Part shown: positions 51,574 through 60,512 of the stretch, in pieces
How positions within the stretch are numbered: position 1 is the first letter of the stretch
Layout: the number at the start of each line of letters is the position of its first letter
Source: Microbacterium stercoris
Lineage (GTDB): Bacteria > Actinomycetota > Actinomycetes > Actinomycetales > Microbacteriaceae
Reading direction: 5' to 3'
Assembly: GCF_017592545.1 (NCBI RefSeq)
Contig: NZ_JAGFOA010000004.1
Location: forward strand, 62,001 to 126,000
DNA: 64,000 bases
Notes under the pieces: model-generated
Databases searched by the model: none
The model's input: only the letters and a program-made list of their open reading frames with translations
Told to the model about the DNA's origin: nothing
Program-made: the position numbers and the translations under genes

Positions 51574-52404
51574 ATGGCTGACGCGCGCCGCACGGCCGGC
51601 GATCGGGGCGCGCCTCGGGGGAACCTTCCGCGCCTGCTCGCACTGCCGGCCGTCCTCGCCCTCGCGCTCCTGATCGCGCCGCTCGCGGGCCTCGCAGCGC
51701 GTGCCGAATGGGGCTCGATGTGGGCCGACATCTCCGCGCCCGCGTCGGTGAATGCGCTGGTGCTCTCGGTGGTGACGGGCCTGATCGCCACGATCGTGTG
51801 CCTGCTGATCGGGTTGCCGCTCGCGGTCCTCATCGCCCGCGCCCGCCCCTGGCTCGCCGCGATCCTCCGCGTGCTGGTGACGGTGCCCCTGGTGCTGCCG
51901 CCCATGGTGGGGGGCGTCGCGCTGCTGTTCCTCTTCGGCCGCACCGCTCCTGTCGGCGAATGGCTGGCGCGATTCGGCATCGCGCTGCCCTTCACGTCCG
52001 CCGCCGTTGTTCTCGCGCAGGTCTTCGTCGCGCTGCCCTTCCTCGTGCTCGCCGTCGAGGGATCCGTGCGCGCCGTGGGAGTGGAGTACGAGCGCACCGC
52101 CGCGGCCCTGGGCGCGGGGCGGTGGGCCACCCTGTGGCGCATCACGCTGCCGCTCGCCGGCCCGGGACTCGTCGCCGGGCTGGTGCTGTGCTTCGCCCGG
52201 GCGATCGGGGAGTTCGGTGCCACCGCGCTGTTCGCCGGCAACAACCCGGGGGTCACCCAGACGATGCCGCTCGCGATCTACACGGCCTTCAACGGATCGG
52301 GTGTGGGGCAGGGCACCGCCGTCGCGCTGTCGCTGCTGCTGCTGGTGACCGCCGTGGCGGTGCTGCTGCTCGTGCGCGGCTGGCGGCCCGGGAGCGTGCG
52401 ATGA
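51574..52404 (+). CDS. modB: Molybdate ABC transporter permease ModB
   Basis: 276 residues from the ATG at 51574, with AAGGAG about 11 bases upstream; an in-frame start at 51508 is less likely. About six membrane helices, VPLVLPPMVGGVALLFLFGR, and the EAA loop EYERTAAALGAGRWATLWRITLPLAGPG with GEFGATALFAGN. Forms the molybdate channel. The stop overlaps the modC ATG by four bases. Confidence 0.93.
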   Translation: MADARRTAGDRGAPRGNLPRLLALPAVLALALLIAPLAGLAARAEWGSMWADISAPASVNALVLSVVTGLIATIVCLLIGLPLAVLIARARPWLAAILRVLVTVPLVLPPMVGGVALLFLFGRTAPVGEWLARFGIALPFTSAAVVLAQVFVALPFLVLAVEGSVRAVGVEYERTAAALGAGRWATLWRITLPLAGPGLVAGLVLCFARAIGEFGATALFAGNNPGVTQTMPLAIYTAFNGSGVGQGTAVALSLLLLVTAVAVLLLVRGWRPGSVR

Positions 52405-53579
52405 ACGGGGTGCCGCGCGGGGTGAGACGCGCATCGGAGGCCGTCGATCCGGCGCTCGGCCACGGGGTCGCGCTGAAGGCCGACTTCGCGGTGCAGCGGG
52501 GCGACTTCCGCCTCGAGGTGAAGCTGACCGTGCCCCAGGGAGAGGTCACGGCTGTTATGGGCCCCAGCGGCGCGGGCAAGTCGACCCTGCTCGACGCGGT
52601 CGCCGGATCGGTGCGGGTCGCGTCGGGGCAGATCGAACTCATCGACGGCACGATCGTCTCGAAGCGCCGGCATCCGACCGCGCAGGCCCGGGGCGTGGTC
52701 ATGCTGAGTCAGGACGCCCTGCTGTTTCCGCACCTGAGCGTGCGCGACAACGTGGCGTTCGGCCTGACGGTCCGCGGGCTCGCCAAGTCTCGCGCACGCC
52801 AGGTCGCCGACGAGTGGCTGTGGCGCGTGGGGCTGTCCGGATCGGGAGGCCATCGACCCCGCGAGCTCTCGGGCGGGCAGCAGCAGCGCGTTGCCCTCGC
52901 CCGCGCCCTGGCGGTGTCACCCCGCCTGCTGCTGCTCGACGAACCGCTGACCGGCCTCGATGCCGAGACGGCGTCCGAGACGCGCGCGGTGCTGCACGAG
53001 CAGCTCAGCGCGACGCGCACGAGCACCCTGATCGTCACGCATGACGCCTTCGATGCGGCCGCACTGGCGCGTCAGGTCGTGGTGATCGAGGGCGGTCGCG
53101 TCACACAGCGCGGCGCGGTGCGTCAGGTGCTGGAGGCGCCGGCCACGCGCTTCGTCGCGGCCGTCGCCGGTCTCAATCGCGTCACGGGCACCGCGACGCG
53201 CGGCGCATGGACGGCTCCGACGGCCGACGAGGCCCTGCGCATCGAGGCGTCGCTGCCGGCGGGCACCGCCGACGGCGCCTCGCTGGTCGCCGTCTTCCGT
53301 CCCGCCGATGTCCGCCTCGCCCGCACCGCGGAGCCGACCTGGACGGGTGCCATCCGGGTCGCGCACGATGAGCCACGCGAACCCGGAGAGTGGCTCGCCA
53401 AGGTCGCGCGGCTCGAGCCCACCCCGGGCGGGGCTCGGGTGCACACGACCGCGCCCGACGTGGTGGTGGAGGTTCCCGCCGCTCAGCTGGCGGCGCTCGC
53501 GCTGAGCACGGGCGATCCCGTCCGCCTCTCCGTCGACGCGTCGGATGTGCGGGTGATGGCGGCCCAGCCATCGGCATGA
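52401..53579 (+). CDS. modC: Molybdate ABC transporter ATP-binding protein ModC
   Basis: 392 residues. Walker A GPSGAGKS (54-61), signature LSGGQQQRVALARALA and Walker B LLLLDEPLTGLDAET. The C-terminal part (about 320-388) is a TOBE/MOP-like molybdate-sensing domain. It drives import through ModB. ATGA overlap with modB fixes the start. Last gene of modABC; moaA follows after 80 bases with its own promoter. Confidence 0.93.
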   Translation: MNGVPRGVRRASEAVDPALGHGVALKADFAVQRGDFRLEVKLTVPQGEVTAVMGPSGAGKSTLLDAVAGSVRVASGQIELIDGTIVSKRRHPTAQARGVVMLSQDALLFPHLSVRDNVAFGLTVRGLAKSRARQVADEWLWRVGLSGSGGHRPRELSGGQQQRVALARALAVSPRLLLLDEPLTGLDAETASETRAVLHEQLSATRTSTLIVTHDAFDAAALARQVVVIEGGRVTQRGAVRQVLEAPATRFVAAVAGLNRVTGTATRGAWTAPTADEALRIEASLPAGTADGASLVAVFRPADVRLARTAEPTWTGAIRVAHDEPREPGEWLAKVARLEPTPGGARVHTTAPDVVVEVPAAQLAALALSTGDPVRLSVDASDVRVMAAQPSA

Positions 53580-53628
53580 CCCTTCTTCCTCACCGCCTCC
53601 GAGGGCGCCCCGTGAGGTGCAGCGCACG

Positions 53629-53634
53629 TAGGCT
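53629..53634 (+). promoter_or_regulatory. -10 element of the moaA transcript
   Basis: TAGGCT, six bases before an ATG at 53641 that opens a seven-codon frame overlapping the moaA start. Confidence 0.55.
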
Positions 53635-53640
53635 GAGGGC

Positions 53641-53664
53641 ATGACGCGGAGACCGCTCTCGTGA
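53641..53664 (+). CDS. Seven-residue leader peptide coupled to moaA
   Basis: Frame MTRRPLS ending in a TGA that overlaps the moaA GTG (GTGA). Its ATG is six bases after TAGGCT, the leaderless layout seen for other genes here, while moaA itself has no visible ribosome-binding site. Translation of this leader could deliver ribosomes to moaA. The peptide itself need not have a function. Confidence 0.4.
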   Translation: MTRRPLS

Positions 53665-54737
53665 CCGCTGTGCCGGTCACCCTCGGCGTGCGTCCGCGCA
53701 TGCCGGAGACCGGCGCCGTGCCCTCGGACGGCCCGCTCGTCGACACCTTCGGGCGGGTGCACCGCGACCTGCGCGTCTCCCTCACCGACCGCTGCTCCCT
53801 GCGCTGCACCTACTGCATGCCTGAGCAGGGCAACGAGTGGCTCGCGAAGACGAGCATCCTCACGCTCGACGAGATCGAGCGGATCGCCCGGATCGCTGCG
53901 GCGGCCGGCATCACCACCTTCCGGCTGACCGGGGGAGAGCCGTTGCTTCGCACCGACCTCGTCGAGGTCGTGCGCCGGCTCGCTCGCCTGGAGAGCCCCG
54001 ACGGGCCCGTGCAGATCGCGATGACGACCAACGGCATCACGCTGCGCGAGAAGCTCCCCGCCCTGGTCGCGGCGGGCCTCACTCGCCTGAACATCTCGCT
54101 CGACACGCTGCGTCCGGAGCGCTTCCGCGACCTCACGCGCCGCGACCGGCTCGCCGACGTGCTCGACGGCATCGCTGCCGCCTCCGAGTCCGGACTCTCG
54201 CCTCTGAAGCTCAACACGGTGGCGATGAGGGACGTGAACGAGGACGAGCTCGTCGACCTCGTCGAGTTCGCCGTGGCCCATAACGCGCAGCTGCGGTTCA
54301 TCGAGCAGATGCCGCTCGACGCCGGCCACACGTGGTCGCGCGAGCGCATGGTGACGCGCGAGGAGATTCTGGACAGGCTGGCCGCACGCTGGCGGCTCAC
54401 GCCCGTTCCCGGTCGGGGTGGCGCTCCGGCCGAGACCTGGGTGCTCGATGACGGCCCGCATCGCGTGGGCGTCATCGCCTCCGTGACCGCCCCCTTCTGC
54501 GGCGCGTGCGACCGGCTGCGCCTGACGGCGGACGGGCAGCTGCGCAATTGCCTCTTCTCGACCACCGAGTTCGATCTGCTGCCGATCCTGCGGACGAGCT
54601 ACGACGATCCGGGGGAGATGGACCGGGAGCTCGACGCGATGATGCGCGGATGCATCCTGCGCAAGCTGCCGGGTCACGCGATCGACGACCCGTCCTTCCT
54701 CCAGCCCCGCCGCGGCATGAACGCCATCGGCGGCTGA
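53661..54737 (+). CDS. moaA: GTP 3',8-cyclase (radical SAM) MoaA
   Basis: 358 residues from the GTG at 53661. Two 4Fe-4S sites: DRCSLRCTYCMPEQ (C-x3-C-x2-C) and FCGACDRLRLTADGQLRNCLF (C-x2-C-x13-C, quoted in part). The C-terminus ends in the required GG (NAIGG). It starts Moco biosynthesis by rearranging GTP; MoaC (47719) completes the step. Probably translated by coupling from the MTRRPLS leader. Converges on the CbiX-type gene eight bases away. Confidence 0.95.
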   Translation: MTAVPVTLGVRPRMPETGAVPSDGPLVDTFGRVHRDLRVSLTDRCSLRCTYCMPEQGNEWLAKTSILTLDEIERIARIAAAAGITTFRLTGGEPLLRTDLVEVVRRLARLESPDGPVQIAMTTNGITLREKLPALVAAGLTRLNISLDTLRPERFRDLTRRDRLADVLDGIAAASESGLSPLKLNTVAMRDVNEDELVDLVEFAVAHNAQLRFIEQMPLDAGHTWSRERMVTREEILDRLAARWRLTPVPGRGGAPAETWVLDDGPHRVGVIASVTAPFCGACDRLRLTADGQLRNCLFSTTEFDLLPILRTSYDDPGEMDRELDAMMRGCILRKLPGHAIDDPSFLQPRRGMNAIGG

Positions 54738-54744
54738 CGGCGGC

Positions 54745-55440
54745 TCAGCGAGTGGACTGCAGCGCCTCCAGCGCCGCGACACCGGATCGGTAGCGCTCGG
54801 CGACCACGCGGGCCACGCGTTCGTCGGCGCCCAGCGGGGGCGTGACGACATCGGCCCCCGCGGCCGCGACCTCGCGCGCGAAGAACCCCGGCGCGAGCAC
54901 ATAGCTCGCCGCCACCACGCGCGCGGCGCCGGCCTCGCGCGCGGCCTGCACGGCGGTGGCGATGCGGGGCACCGCGCCCGCGGCGTATCCGACCGTGAGG
55001 GGCTGGCGCAGCAGCGGCGCCAGGAGGTCGCGCATCTGCTCGACGTGCACCGCGGCAGCGGGTCGCGACGAGCCGGCGGCCGCCAGCACAACGTGGTCGT
55101 CGTCGTGCAGCCCCGACTCCTCGAGACGCTGCTTCAGCGTCTGGGCGAGCAGCTCGTGGGGGCCGAGCGGATCGGTCGCCACGACGTCGTGCCGCGTGCG
55201 GGCCGCGCGGGCGATGTCGACGCCGGTGTGGAACCCGGCCGACAGCAGGAGCGGCACGATGACCGCCGGTCCCTCCACGGTTGCGACGACCTCGTCGACC
55301 GAGGGCTCCTCGACGTCGACGAAGGCCTGCGCGATCGTCACATCGGGAAGGGCCGTCTGCACCTGCGCGACCAGGGCGCGGATCGCGTCCCGGCCCTCCG
55401 GGAAGCGGGTTCCGTGGGAGCAGGCGATCAACGTCGTCAT
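54745..55440 (-). CDS. CbiX/SirB-type sirohydrochlorin chelatase
   Basis: 231 residues. Opens MTTLIACSHGTRFPEGRDAI, with the histidine of the chelatase family, and has a second half-domain with VVLAAAGSSRPAAA. This is the two-domain layout of actinobacterial CbiX-like proteins. It would insert iron into sirohydrochlorin to make siroheme for NirB. The ATG overlaps the nnaR stop. Last gene of nirB-nirD-cobA-nnaR-cbiX. The dehydrogenase that oxidises precorrin-2 (SirC) is not in the window. Confidence 0.88.
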   Translation of the reverse strand: MTTLIACSHGTRFPEGRDAIRALVAQVQTALPDVTIAQAFVDVEEPSVDEVVATVEGPAVIVPLLLSAGFHTGVDIARAARTRHDVVATDPLGPHELLAQTLKQRLEESGLHDDDHVVLAAAGSSRPAAAVHVEQMRDLLAPLLRQPLTVGYAAGAVPRIATAVQAAREAGAARVVAASYVLAPGFFAREVAAAGADVVTPPLGADERVARVVAERYRSGVAALEALQSTR

Positions 55441-56600
55441 AGCGGATCCTCCACAGTGAGACGGTACCCGCGCTTGACGACGGTCTTGATCACATCCGGC
55501 ACCCCGAGCGCATCCCGCAGGCGAGCGATTGCCATCTCCACGGCGTGGGCGCTCTGGCCCGACCGCGGCAGCACCTTCTGCAGCTCGGCGCGCGACACGA
55601 CAGCGCCCCCCGCCCGGAACAGCGCCGCGAGCACGTCCGTCCCGGTGGGCGACAGGGAGATCACGCGTCCGTCGAGCACCGCCCCGCCGCTGCGCAGCTC
55701 GAGGCGCCCCGCACTGGTCACGTGCGAGGGAGCGTTCCCGCCGCCGAAGTAGGTCACGACCGAGCGCACGAGCGACCCGAGACGGCCGCGATCCGCGATC
55801 AGCACCTCGATGCCCTCCGCCGCGAGCGGCTCGGCGGTGATCGGGCCGACGCCGACCATCACGAGCCGGCGATCGGCGACGCGCGCGCGGATGCCGTCGA
55901 GGGCCTCGGCGCGGCGGGCTTCGGACAGCCACGCCTCGGCGCCGGGAGCGGAGGTGAAGAGCACCGCGTCGTACTCGCCCGCCGCGGCGGCTCGCACCGA
56001 GCGGCGCACGACCGCCGGCTCCGGCGGGGGGCCCCAGCGGTAGACGGTGAGGCTCACGACCTCGGCCCCGTGCCGGGCGAAGAGCTCGTCGAGGCCGTCG
56101 GCGCCGGATCCGTGGTGCTGCACCGCGACGCGCTTGCCGGACACACCCTCCGCCACGAGGTACTCGCCGAGTTCGGCGGCCGTCTCGGATTCGGCGACCC
56201 AGTCGGCGGTCAGCCCCGCCTGCTGGATCGCCCCGCGCGCCTTGGGGCCGCGGGCGACGATCTGCGCCCCGCGGAACGCTGCGATCAGCTCGTCGGAGAG
56301 GCCCGCCTCGTCAGCTGCCTCCACCCAGCCGCGGAACCCCACGCCGGTGGTGACGACGACGACATCCGGCGGGTCCGCGATCAGCTGCTGCGTGCGCTCG
56401 ATCAGCGCCGCGTCGTCGATGTGCGACTCGATGGTCAGGGCCGCGGCCTGCTGGACCGACGCGCCGTGCCGCTCCAGAGCGGACGTGAGCTCGCCCGAAC
56501 GGCGGTCGACGGTGATGAGGATCGAGCATCCGGCAAGAGCGGTGGAGAGAAGCCGGGGGACCGGGCTCGTGTCGGCAACGGTGTCCGTCAGGTGGTTCAT
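55437..56600 (-). CDS. nnaR: HemD-domain/winged-helix regulator of nitrate assimilation (NnaR type)
   Basis: 387 residues. Residues 1 to about 270 are a uroporphyrinogen-III-synthase-like double domain (ITVDRRSGELTSALERHGA, VVVVTTGVGFRGWVEAADEAG, VLFTSAPGAEAWL). From about 290 an OmpR-type winged helix follows: ISLSPTGTDVLAALFRAGG and AVEMAIARLRDALGVPDVIKTVVKRGYRL (in part). The same fusion is NnaR in Streptomyces and mycobacteria, which activates nitrite and nitrate genes together with GlnR. Its place inside the nirB operon supports that role. Whether it keeps synthase activity is unknown. Confidence 0.88.
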   Translation of the reverse strand: MNHLTDTVADTSPVPRLLSTALAGCSILITVDRRSGELTSALERHGASVQQAAALTIESHIDDAALIERTQQLIADPPDVVVVTTGVGFRGWVEAADEAGLSDELIAAFRGAQIVARGPKARGAIQQAGLTADWVAESETAAELGEYLVAEGVSGKRVAVQHHGSGADGLDELFARHGAEVVSLTVYRWGPPPEPAVVRRSVRAAAAGEYDAVLFTSAPGAEAWLSEARRAEALDGIRARVADRRLVMVGVGPITAEPLAAEGIEVLIADRGRLGSLVRSVVTYFGGGNAPSHVTSAGRLELRSGGAVLDGRVISLSPTGTDVLAALFRAGGAVVSRAELQKVLPRSGQSAHAVEMAIARLRDALGVPDVIKTVVKRGYRLTVEDPL

Positions 56601-56653
56601 GGCGTCCGATACGGGGAGGAGCGGGTGGAGCGGGTGGGGCAGGAGGAACGGGA

Positions 56654-57418
56654 TCAGACGGCGAGCGCGGGTACGTCGAGCGTCGTCGGCAACAGGAGGT
56701 CGGCGCGGGCGACCTCGCCGATGATGATCACGGCCGGGTTGCTGACACCGGCGGCGCGGGCGTCGTCCACAGCATCGCGGAGGGTGGTGCGCGTGGTGCG
56801 CTGATTCGGCGTGTGTCCGCTCTCGACGATGGCGACGGGTCGCGACGCGGGCGCGCCGGTCGCGAGCGCCCCCGCGACGATCCGGTCAAGAGAGGCGACC
56901 CCCATGAGGATCACGGTGGTCACGCTGTCGTCGGCGAGCGCCGCGAGAGTGCCGGGACCGAGCTCGGCCTGGCCGTTGACAACATGCATGGCGCCCGAGA
57001 CGCCACGGTGCGTCACCGGGATGCCTGCGGCCTGGGGCACCGAGACCGCGGAGGTGGGGCCGGGCACCACTTCGACGGGCACACCCGCCGCGAGGCAGGC
57101 TGCGACCTCTTCGCCTCCGCGGCCGAAGACGAAGGGATCGCCGCCCTTCAGGCGGGCCACACGGCGACCGGCGCGCGCGTGCTCGACGAGGAGGGCGTTG
57201 ATCTCGTGCTGAGGCACCGGATGATGGCCCGGCCGCTTGCCGACGTCGATGATCGTCACCCGCGGATCGAGCTCGTCCAGGACGTCGACGGGGCCGAGAC
57301 GGTCGGCGATCACGACGTCGGCGGCGTGGAGAAGGCGGTAGGCGCGCACGGTCATGAGATCGGCGGGGCCCGGGCCGCCGCCGAGGAGGGCCACCCGGCC
57401 CATGGTCTTCGCGCTCAT
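56654..57418 (-). CDS. cobA: Uroporphyrinogen-III C-methyltransferase (SUMT)
   Basis: 254 residues. SUMT signatures VALLGGGPGPADLMTVRAYRLL, DRLGPVDVLDELDP, LKGGDPFVFGRGGEE and the C-terminal VESGHTPNQRTTRTTL. It transfers two methyl groups to uroporphyrinogen III to give precorrin-2, the precursor of siroheme. A single-domain form, not fused CysG. Lies between nirD and nnaR and serves the nitrite reductase. Confidence 0.93.
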   Translation of the reverse strand: MSAKTMGRVALLGGGPGPADLMTVRAYRLLHAADVVIADRLGPVDVLDELDPRVTIIDVGKRPGHHPVPQHEINALLVEHARAGRRVARLKGGDPFVFGRGGEEVAACLAAGVPVEVVPGPTSAVSVPQAAGIPVTHRGVSGAMHVVNGQAELGPGTLAALADDSVTTVILMGVASLDRIVAGALATGAPASRPVAIVESGHTPNQRTTRTTLRDAVDDARAAGVSNPAVIIIGEVARADLLLPTTLDVPALAV

Positions 57419-57449
57419 GCTGCTCTCACCTCTCCTGCCGTCATGCCGC

Positions 57450-57923
57450 TCACGGGAAGCGGACCAGCACCTCATCGCCTTGCACGGCCACCGGCCAGAC
57501 GGGGATGTCGCGCGCATCCTTGCCCTGGGTCTCCACGACCATTCCGGTGCGGAGGTCCCACGCCTGCTTGTGCAGGGGTGAGGCGATGGTGGGCACATCC
57601 TCGCGCGACGCCGTCGATCCGGATTCTGACATCTCGTTGTTTCCGGACGACGGCGCATTGTTTCCCAGAGATTTCGTGCCCACGATGCCGCGCGACAGGA
57701 CGTTGGCCTTGCCGTATGGGTCGAAGTTCGACACGGCGCGCACGCTGCCGTCCGCGAGCAGGAAGAGGGCGAGCTGCGTGTCGCCGATGAGAGCGGCACG
57801 GCCCCGCTCCACCTCCAGGTCGGAGAGACGGCACACCGCGACCCAGCGCGAGGAGGCGCCAAGGGCAGCGGCCGCGGAGGCGGACGCGGCGGGGACGGAT
57901 CGGGTCTGCTCGGCGACGGTCAT
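57450..57923 (-). CDS. nirD: Nitrite reductase small subunit NirD with an internal insertion
   Basis: 157 residues, longer than the usual 105-125. Rieske-like fold lacking the Fe-S ligands, as normal for assimilatory NirD: ALIGDTQLALFLLADGSVRAVSNFDPYG in the first part and ASPLHKQAWDLRTGMVVE in the second. Between them (about 84-111) is a Ser/Asn/Gly-rich insert with two GNN motifs and two GGAAACAA sequences in the DNA; local base composition is lower in GC. The ATG overlaps the nirB stop. Reading frame is intact. Confidence 0.9.
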   Translation of the reverse strand: MTVAEQTRSVPAASASAAAALGASSRWVAVCRLSDLEVERGRAALIGDTQLALFLLADGSVRAVSNFDPYGKANVLSRGIVGTKSLGNNAPSSGNNEMSESGSTASREDVPTIASPLHKQAWDLRTGMVVETQGKDARDIPVWPVAVQGDEVLVRFP

Positions 57924-60505
57924 CGACGCACCTCCAGGGTGGTTCCGGCGATGAGGACGCCGCCGGCCGACGCCGCCTCGCGCTCCTCGGGGAAGGCCGG
58001 GCGCACCTGACCGCGCTCGGCGACGTACGCGAGGGACGGATCCGGCGTGTCGGGGGCGTTCACGAACGAGGCGAAGCGCTTGAGCTTCTCGGGGTCGCGC
58101 AGCGTGGCGGCCCACTCGTCCTCGTAGTTCTCCACGAGCAGCGCCATCTGGGCGTCGAGGTCGTCGCAGATGCCGAGGCTGTCCTCGAAGATCACCCGTC
58201 GCAGCTCCTCGATGCCGCCCTCCAGCTCCGCCACCCAGGGAGCGGTGCGCTGCAGACGGTCGGCGGTGCGGATGTAGTACACGAAGAAGCGATCGATCGC
58301 CGTGATCAGCTCGTCGTCTGAGAGGCCCTCCGCGAGGAGGTCGGCGTGGCGGGGCGTGAACCCTCCGTTGCCGCCGACGTACATGTTCCAGCCGTTCTCG
58401 GTGGCGATCACGCCGACGTCCTTGCCACGCGCCTCCGCGCACTCGCGCGCGCAACCCGAGACGCCGAGCTTGAACTTGTGCGGGGATCGGATGCCGCGGT
58501 ACCGCAGCTCGAGCCTCACGGCCATGCCCACGGAGTCCTGCACGCCGTAGCGGCACCACGTCGATCCGACGCAGGACTTCACCGTGCGCAGCGACTTGCC
58601 GTAGGCGTGGCCCGACTCGAACCCCTCGTCGACCAGGCGCTGCCAGATCAGCGGCAGCTGCTCGAGGCGCGCGCCGAACATGTCGACGCGCTGACCGCCG
58701 GTGATCTTGGTGTACAGCCCGAAGTCCTTGGCGATCTGGCCCACCGCGATCAGCCCCTCGGGGGTCACCTCGCCACCGGGCATCCGAGGCACGACCGAGT
58801 AGGTGCCGTCCTTCTGCATGTTCGCCATGACGTGGTCGTTGGTGTCCTGCAGGGTCGCGTTCTCGCCCTCGAGCACGTGGCGGCCGGTCAGGCTGGCCAG
58901 GATGCTCGCGATCGTCGGCTTGCACACATCGCAGCCGCGGCCGCGTCCGAAGCGGTCGATGATCGCGCTGAACTGCGTGAGCTCCGAGACCCGGATGGCG
59001 TCGAACAGCTGTCGGCGCGTCATGTCGAAGTGCTCGCACAGGGCGTTGCTCACGGTCTGGCCGAGCGCCGCGAGCTCCTTGCCGACGATCTTCTTGACCA
59101 TCGTGAAGCACGAGCCGCAGGTGGCGCCGGCCTTTGTGCAGGCCTTGACCTCGTTCGCGTCCGCGCAGCCGTCCTCGTGCACCGCGCCGCGGATCCGGCC
59201 CGCTGTCACGTTCGAGCAGGAGCAGACGATCGCGGCGTCGGGGAGGTCGCCCGTCGGCGCCTCGACGCCGTCGGCGGGCATCAGGTAGGCCGCCGGATCG
59301 GCGCCGAGCGCGCTTCCGACGAGCGGGCGAAGCGCGCCGTACGCCGATGCGTCGCCGACGAGGATGCCGCCGAGCAGGGTCTTCGCGTCGTCCGAGAGGA
59401 CGAGCTTCTTGTACACGCCGGACACCGGATCGGCGTACACCACGTCGAGGGCGCCGGGGGTGGCGGCGAACGCGTCGCCGAAGCTCGCGACATCGACGCC
59501 CGAGAGCTTGAGCTTCGTGGAGTCGTCGTAGCCCGGGAAGCACGCCGCGCCGCCCAGCAGGCGGTCGGCCGCGACCTCCGCCATTGCGTACCCGGGAGCG
59601 ACGAGGCCGACCGTGCGGCCCGCGTAGGACGCCACCTCGCCGATCGCGTAGATCGAGGGGTCGCTCGTCCGACAGCCCTCATCGATCTCGACGCCGCCGT
59701 ACGTGCCGAGTGTCAGGCCCGCCTCGCGCGCCAGCTCGTCGCGTGGACGCACACCGACGGTGAAGACGACCACGTCGGTCTTCTGGTATTCGCCGTCCCG
59801 GAACTCGAGCCCGAAGACGTGGCCCGAGCGATCCTGGTCGATGCGCGTGGTGCGGCTCTCGGTGCGCACCGCGATGCCGCGGCTCTCGATCAGGCGCCGA
59901 AGTGTGCTGCCGCCCGCGAGATCGAGCTGTGCCGACATCAGGCGGTCAGAGGACTGCACGACCGTCGCGTCGACGTCCAGACCCTGCAGCGCGCCGGCGG
60001 CCTCGAGACCGAGCAGACCGCCGCCGATGACGGTGCCGACGAGCGGACGGCCGAGCTGCGCCGAGCGGGTCGCGGTGAACTCCCGGAGCGCGACGACGTC
60101 GTCGAGTGTGCGGTAGACGAAGGTGCCCGGGAGGTCAGAGCCGTCGACCGGCGGCCGGGCCGCGTACGACCCGGTCGCGAGAACCAGATCGTCGTAGCCG
60201 ATCGTGCGGCGCGAGCGGGTGGTGACGGTCTTCGCCGTGCGATCGATCCAGACCACCGGATCGCCCGCCACGAACGTCACGCGCTCATCGTCGAGGAGAG
60301 TGCGATCGAGGGTGAGGTCGTCCGCGGTCGCGCCGTTGAAGAAACCGGTGAGACCGACACGGTCGTACGGCAGGCGGCCCTCTTCGCCGAACAGGATGAC
60401 GCGCGCGTCCTCCGTGCGAGACAGCAGGCTCTCGACGAAGCGGTGCGCCACCATGCCGGCGCCGACGACGACGATGCGGCGGGGGGAAGCGGTCGGATCG
60501 GTCAT
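57920..60505 (-). CDS. nirB: NADH-dependent nitrite reductase large subunit
   Basis: 861 residues from the ATG at 60505. N-terminal FAD/NAD module (IVVVGAGMVAHRFVESLL), then a BFD-like 2Fe-2S domain (CSCSNVTAGRIRGA and CTKAGATCGSC, about 430-475). The C-terminal siroheme/4Fe-4S domain has cysteines 645, 651, 685 and 689 (C-x5-C-x33-C-x3-C). Reduces nitrite to ammonium in the cytosol with NADH. A GTG three codons earlier overlaps the -10 and is rejected. Heads the nirBD-cobA-nnaR-cbiX operon. Confidence 0.95.
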   Translation of the reverse strand: MTDPTASPRRIVVVGAGMVAHRFVESLLSRTEDARVILFGEEGRLPYDRVGLTGFFNGATADDLTLDRTLLDDERVTFVAGDPVVWIDRTAKTVTTRSRRTIGYDDLVLATGSYAARPPVDGSDLPGTFVYRTLDDVVALREFTATRSAQLGRPLVGTVIGGGLLGLEAAGALQGLDVDATVVQSSDRLMSAQLDLAGGSTLRRLIESRGIAVRTESRTTRIDQDRSGHVFGLEFRDGEYQKTDVVVFTVGVRPRDELAREAGLTLGTYGGVEIDEGCRTSDPSIYAIGEVASYAGRTVGLVAPGYAMAEVAADRLLGGAACFPGYDDSTKLKLSGVDVASFGDAFAATPGALDVVYADPVSGVYKKLVLSDDAKTLLGGILVGDASAYGALRPLVGSALGADPAAYLMPADGVEAPTGDLPDAAIVCSCSNVTAGRIRGAVHEDGCADANEVKACTKAGATCGSCFTMVKKIVGKELAALGQTVSNALCEHFDMTRRQLFDAIRVSELTQFSAIIDRFGRGRGCDVCKPTIASILASLTGRHVLEGENATLQDTNDHVMANMQKDGTYSVVPRMPGGEVTPEGLIAVGQIAKDFGLYTKITGGQRVDMFGARLEQLPLIWQRLVDEGFESGHAYGKSLRTVKSCVGSTWCRYGVQDSVGMAVRLELRYRGIRSPHKFKLGVSGCARECAEARGKDVGVIATENGWNMYVGGNGGFTPRHADLLAEGLSDDELITAIDRFFVYYIRTADRLQRTAPWVAELEGGIEELRRVIFEDSLGICDDLDAQMALLVENYEDEWAATLRDPEKLKRFASFVNAPDTPDPSLAYVAERGQVRPAFPEEREAASAGGVLIAGTTLEVRR

Positions 60506-60512
60506 GACGCTC

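Noticed and set aside
53580..53660. Moco riboswitch before moaA
   Set aside because: The leader is too short and the -10 is directly before the leader peptide.
57450..57923. nirD as a frameshifted or broken gene
   Set aside because: The frame is continuous and both conserved halves are in phase; the extra length is an in-frame insert.
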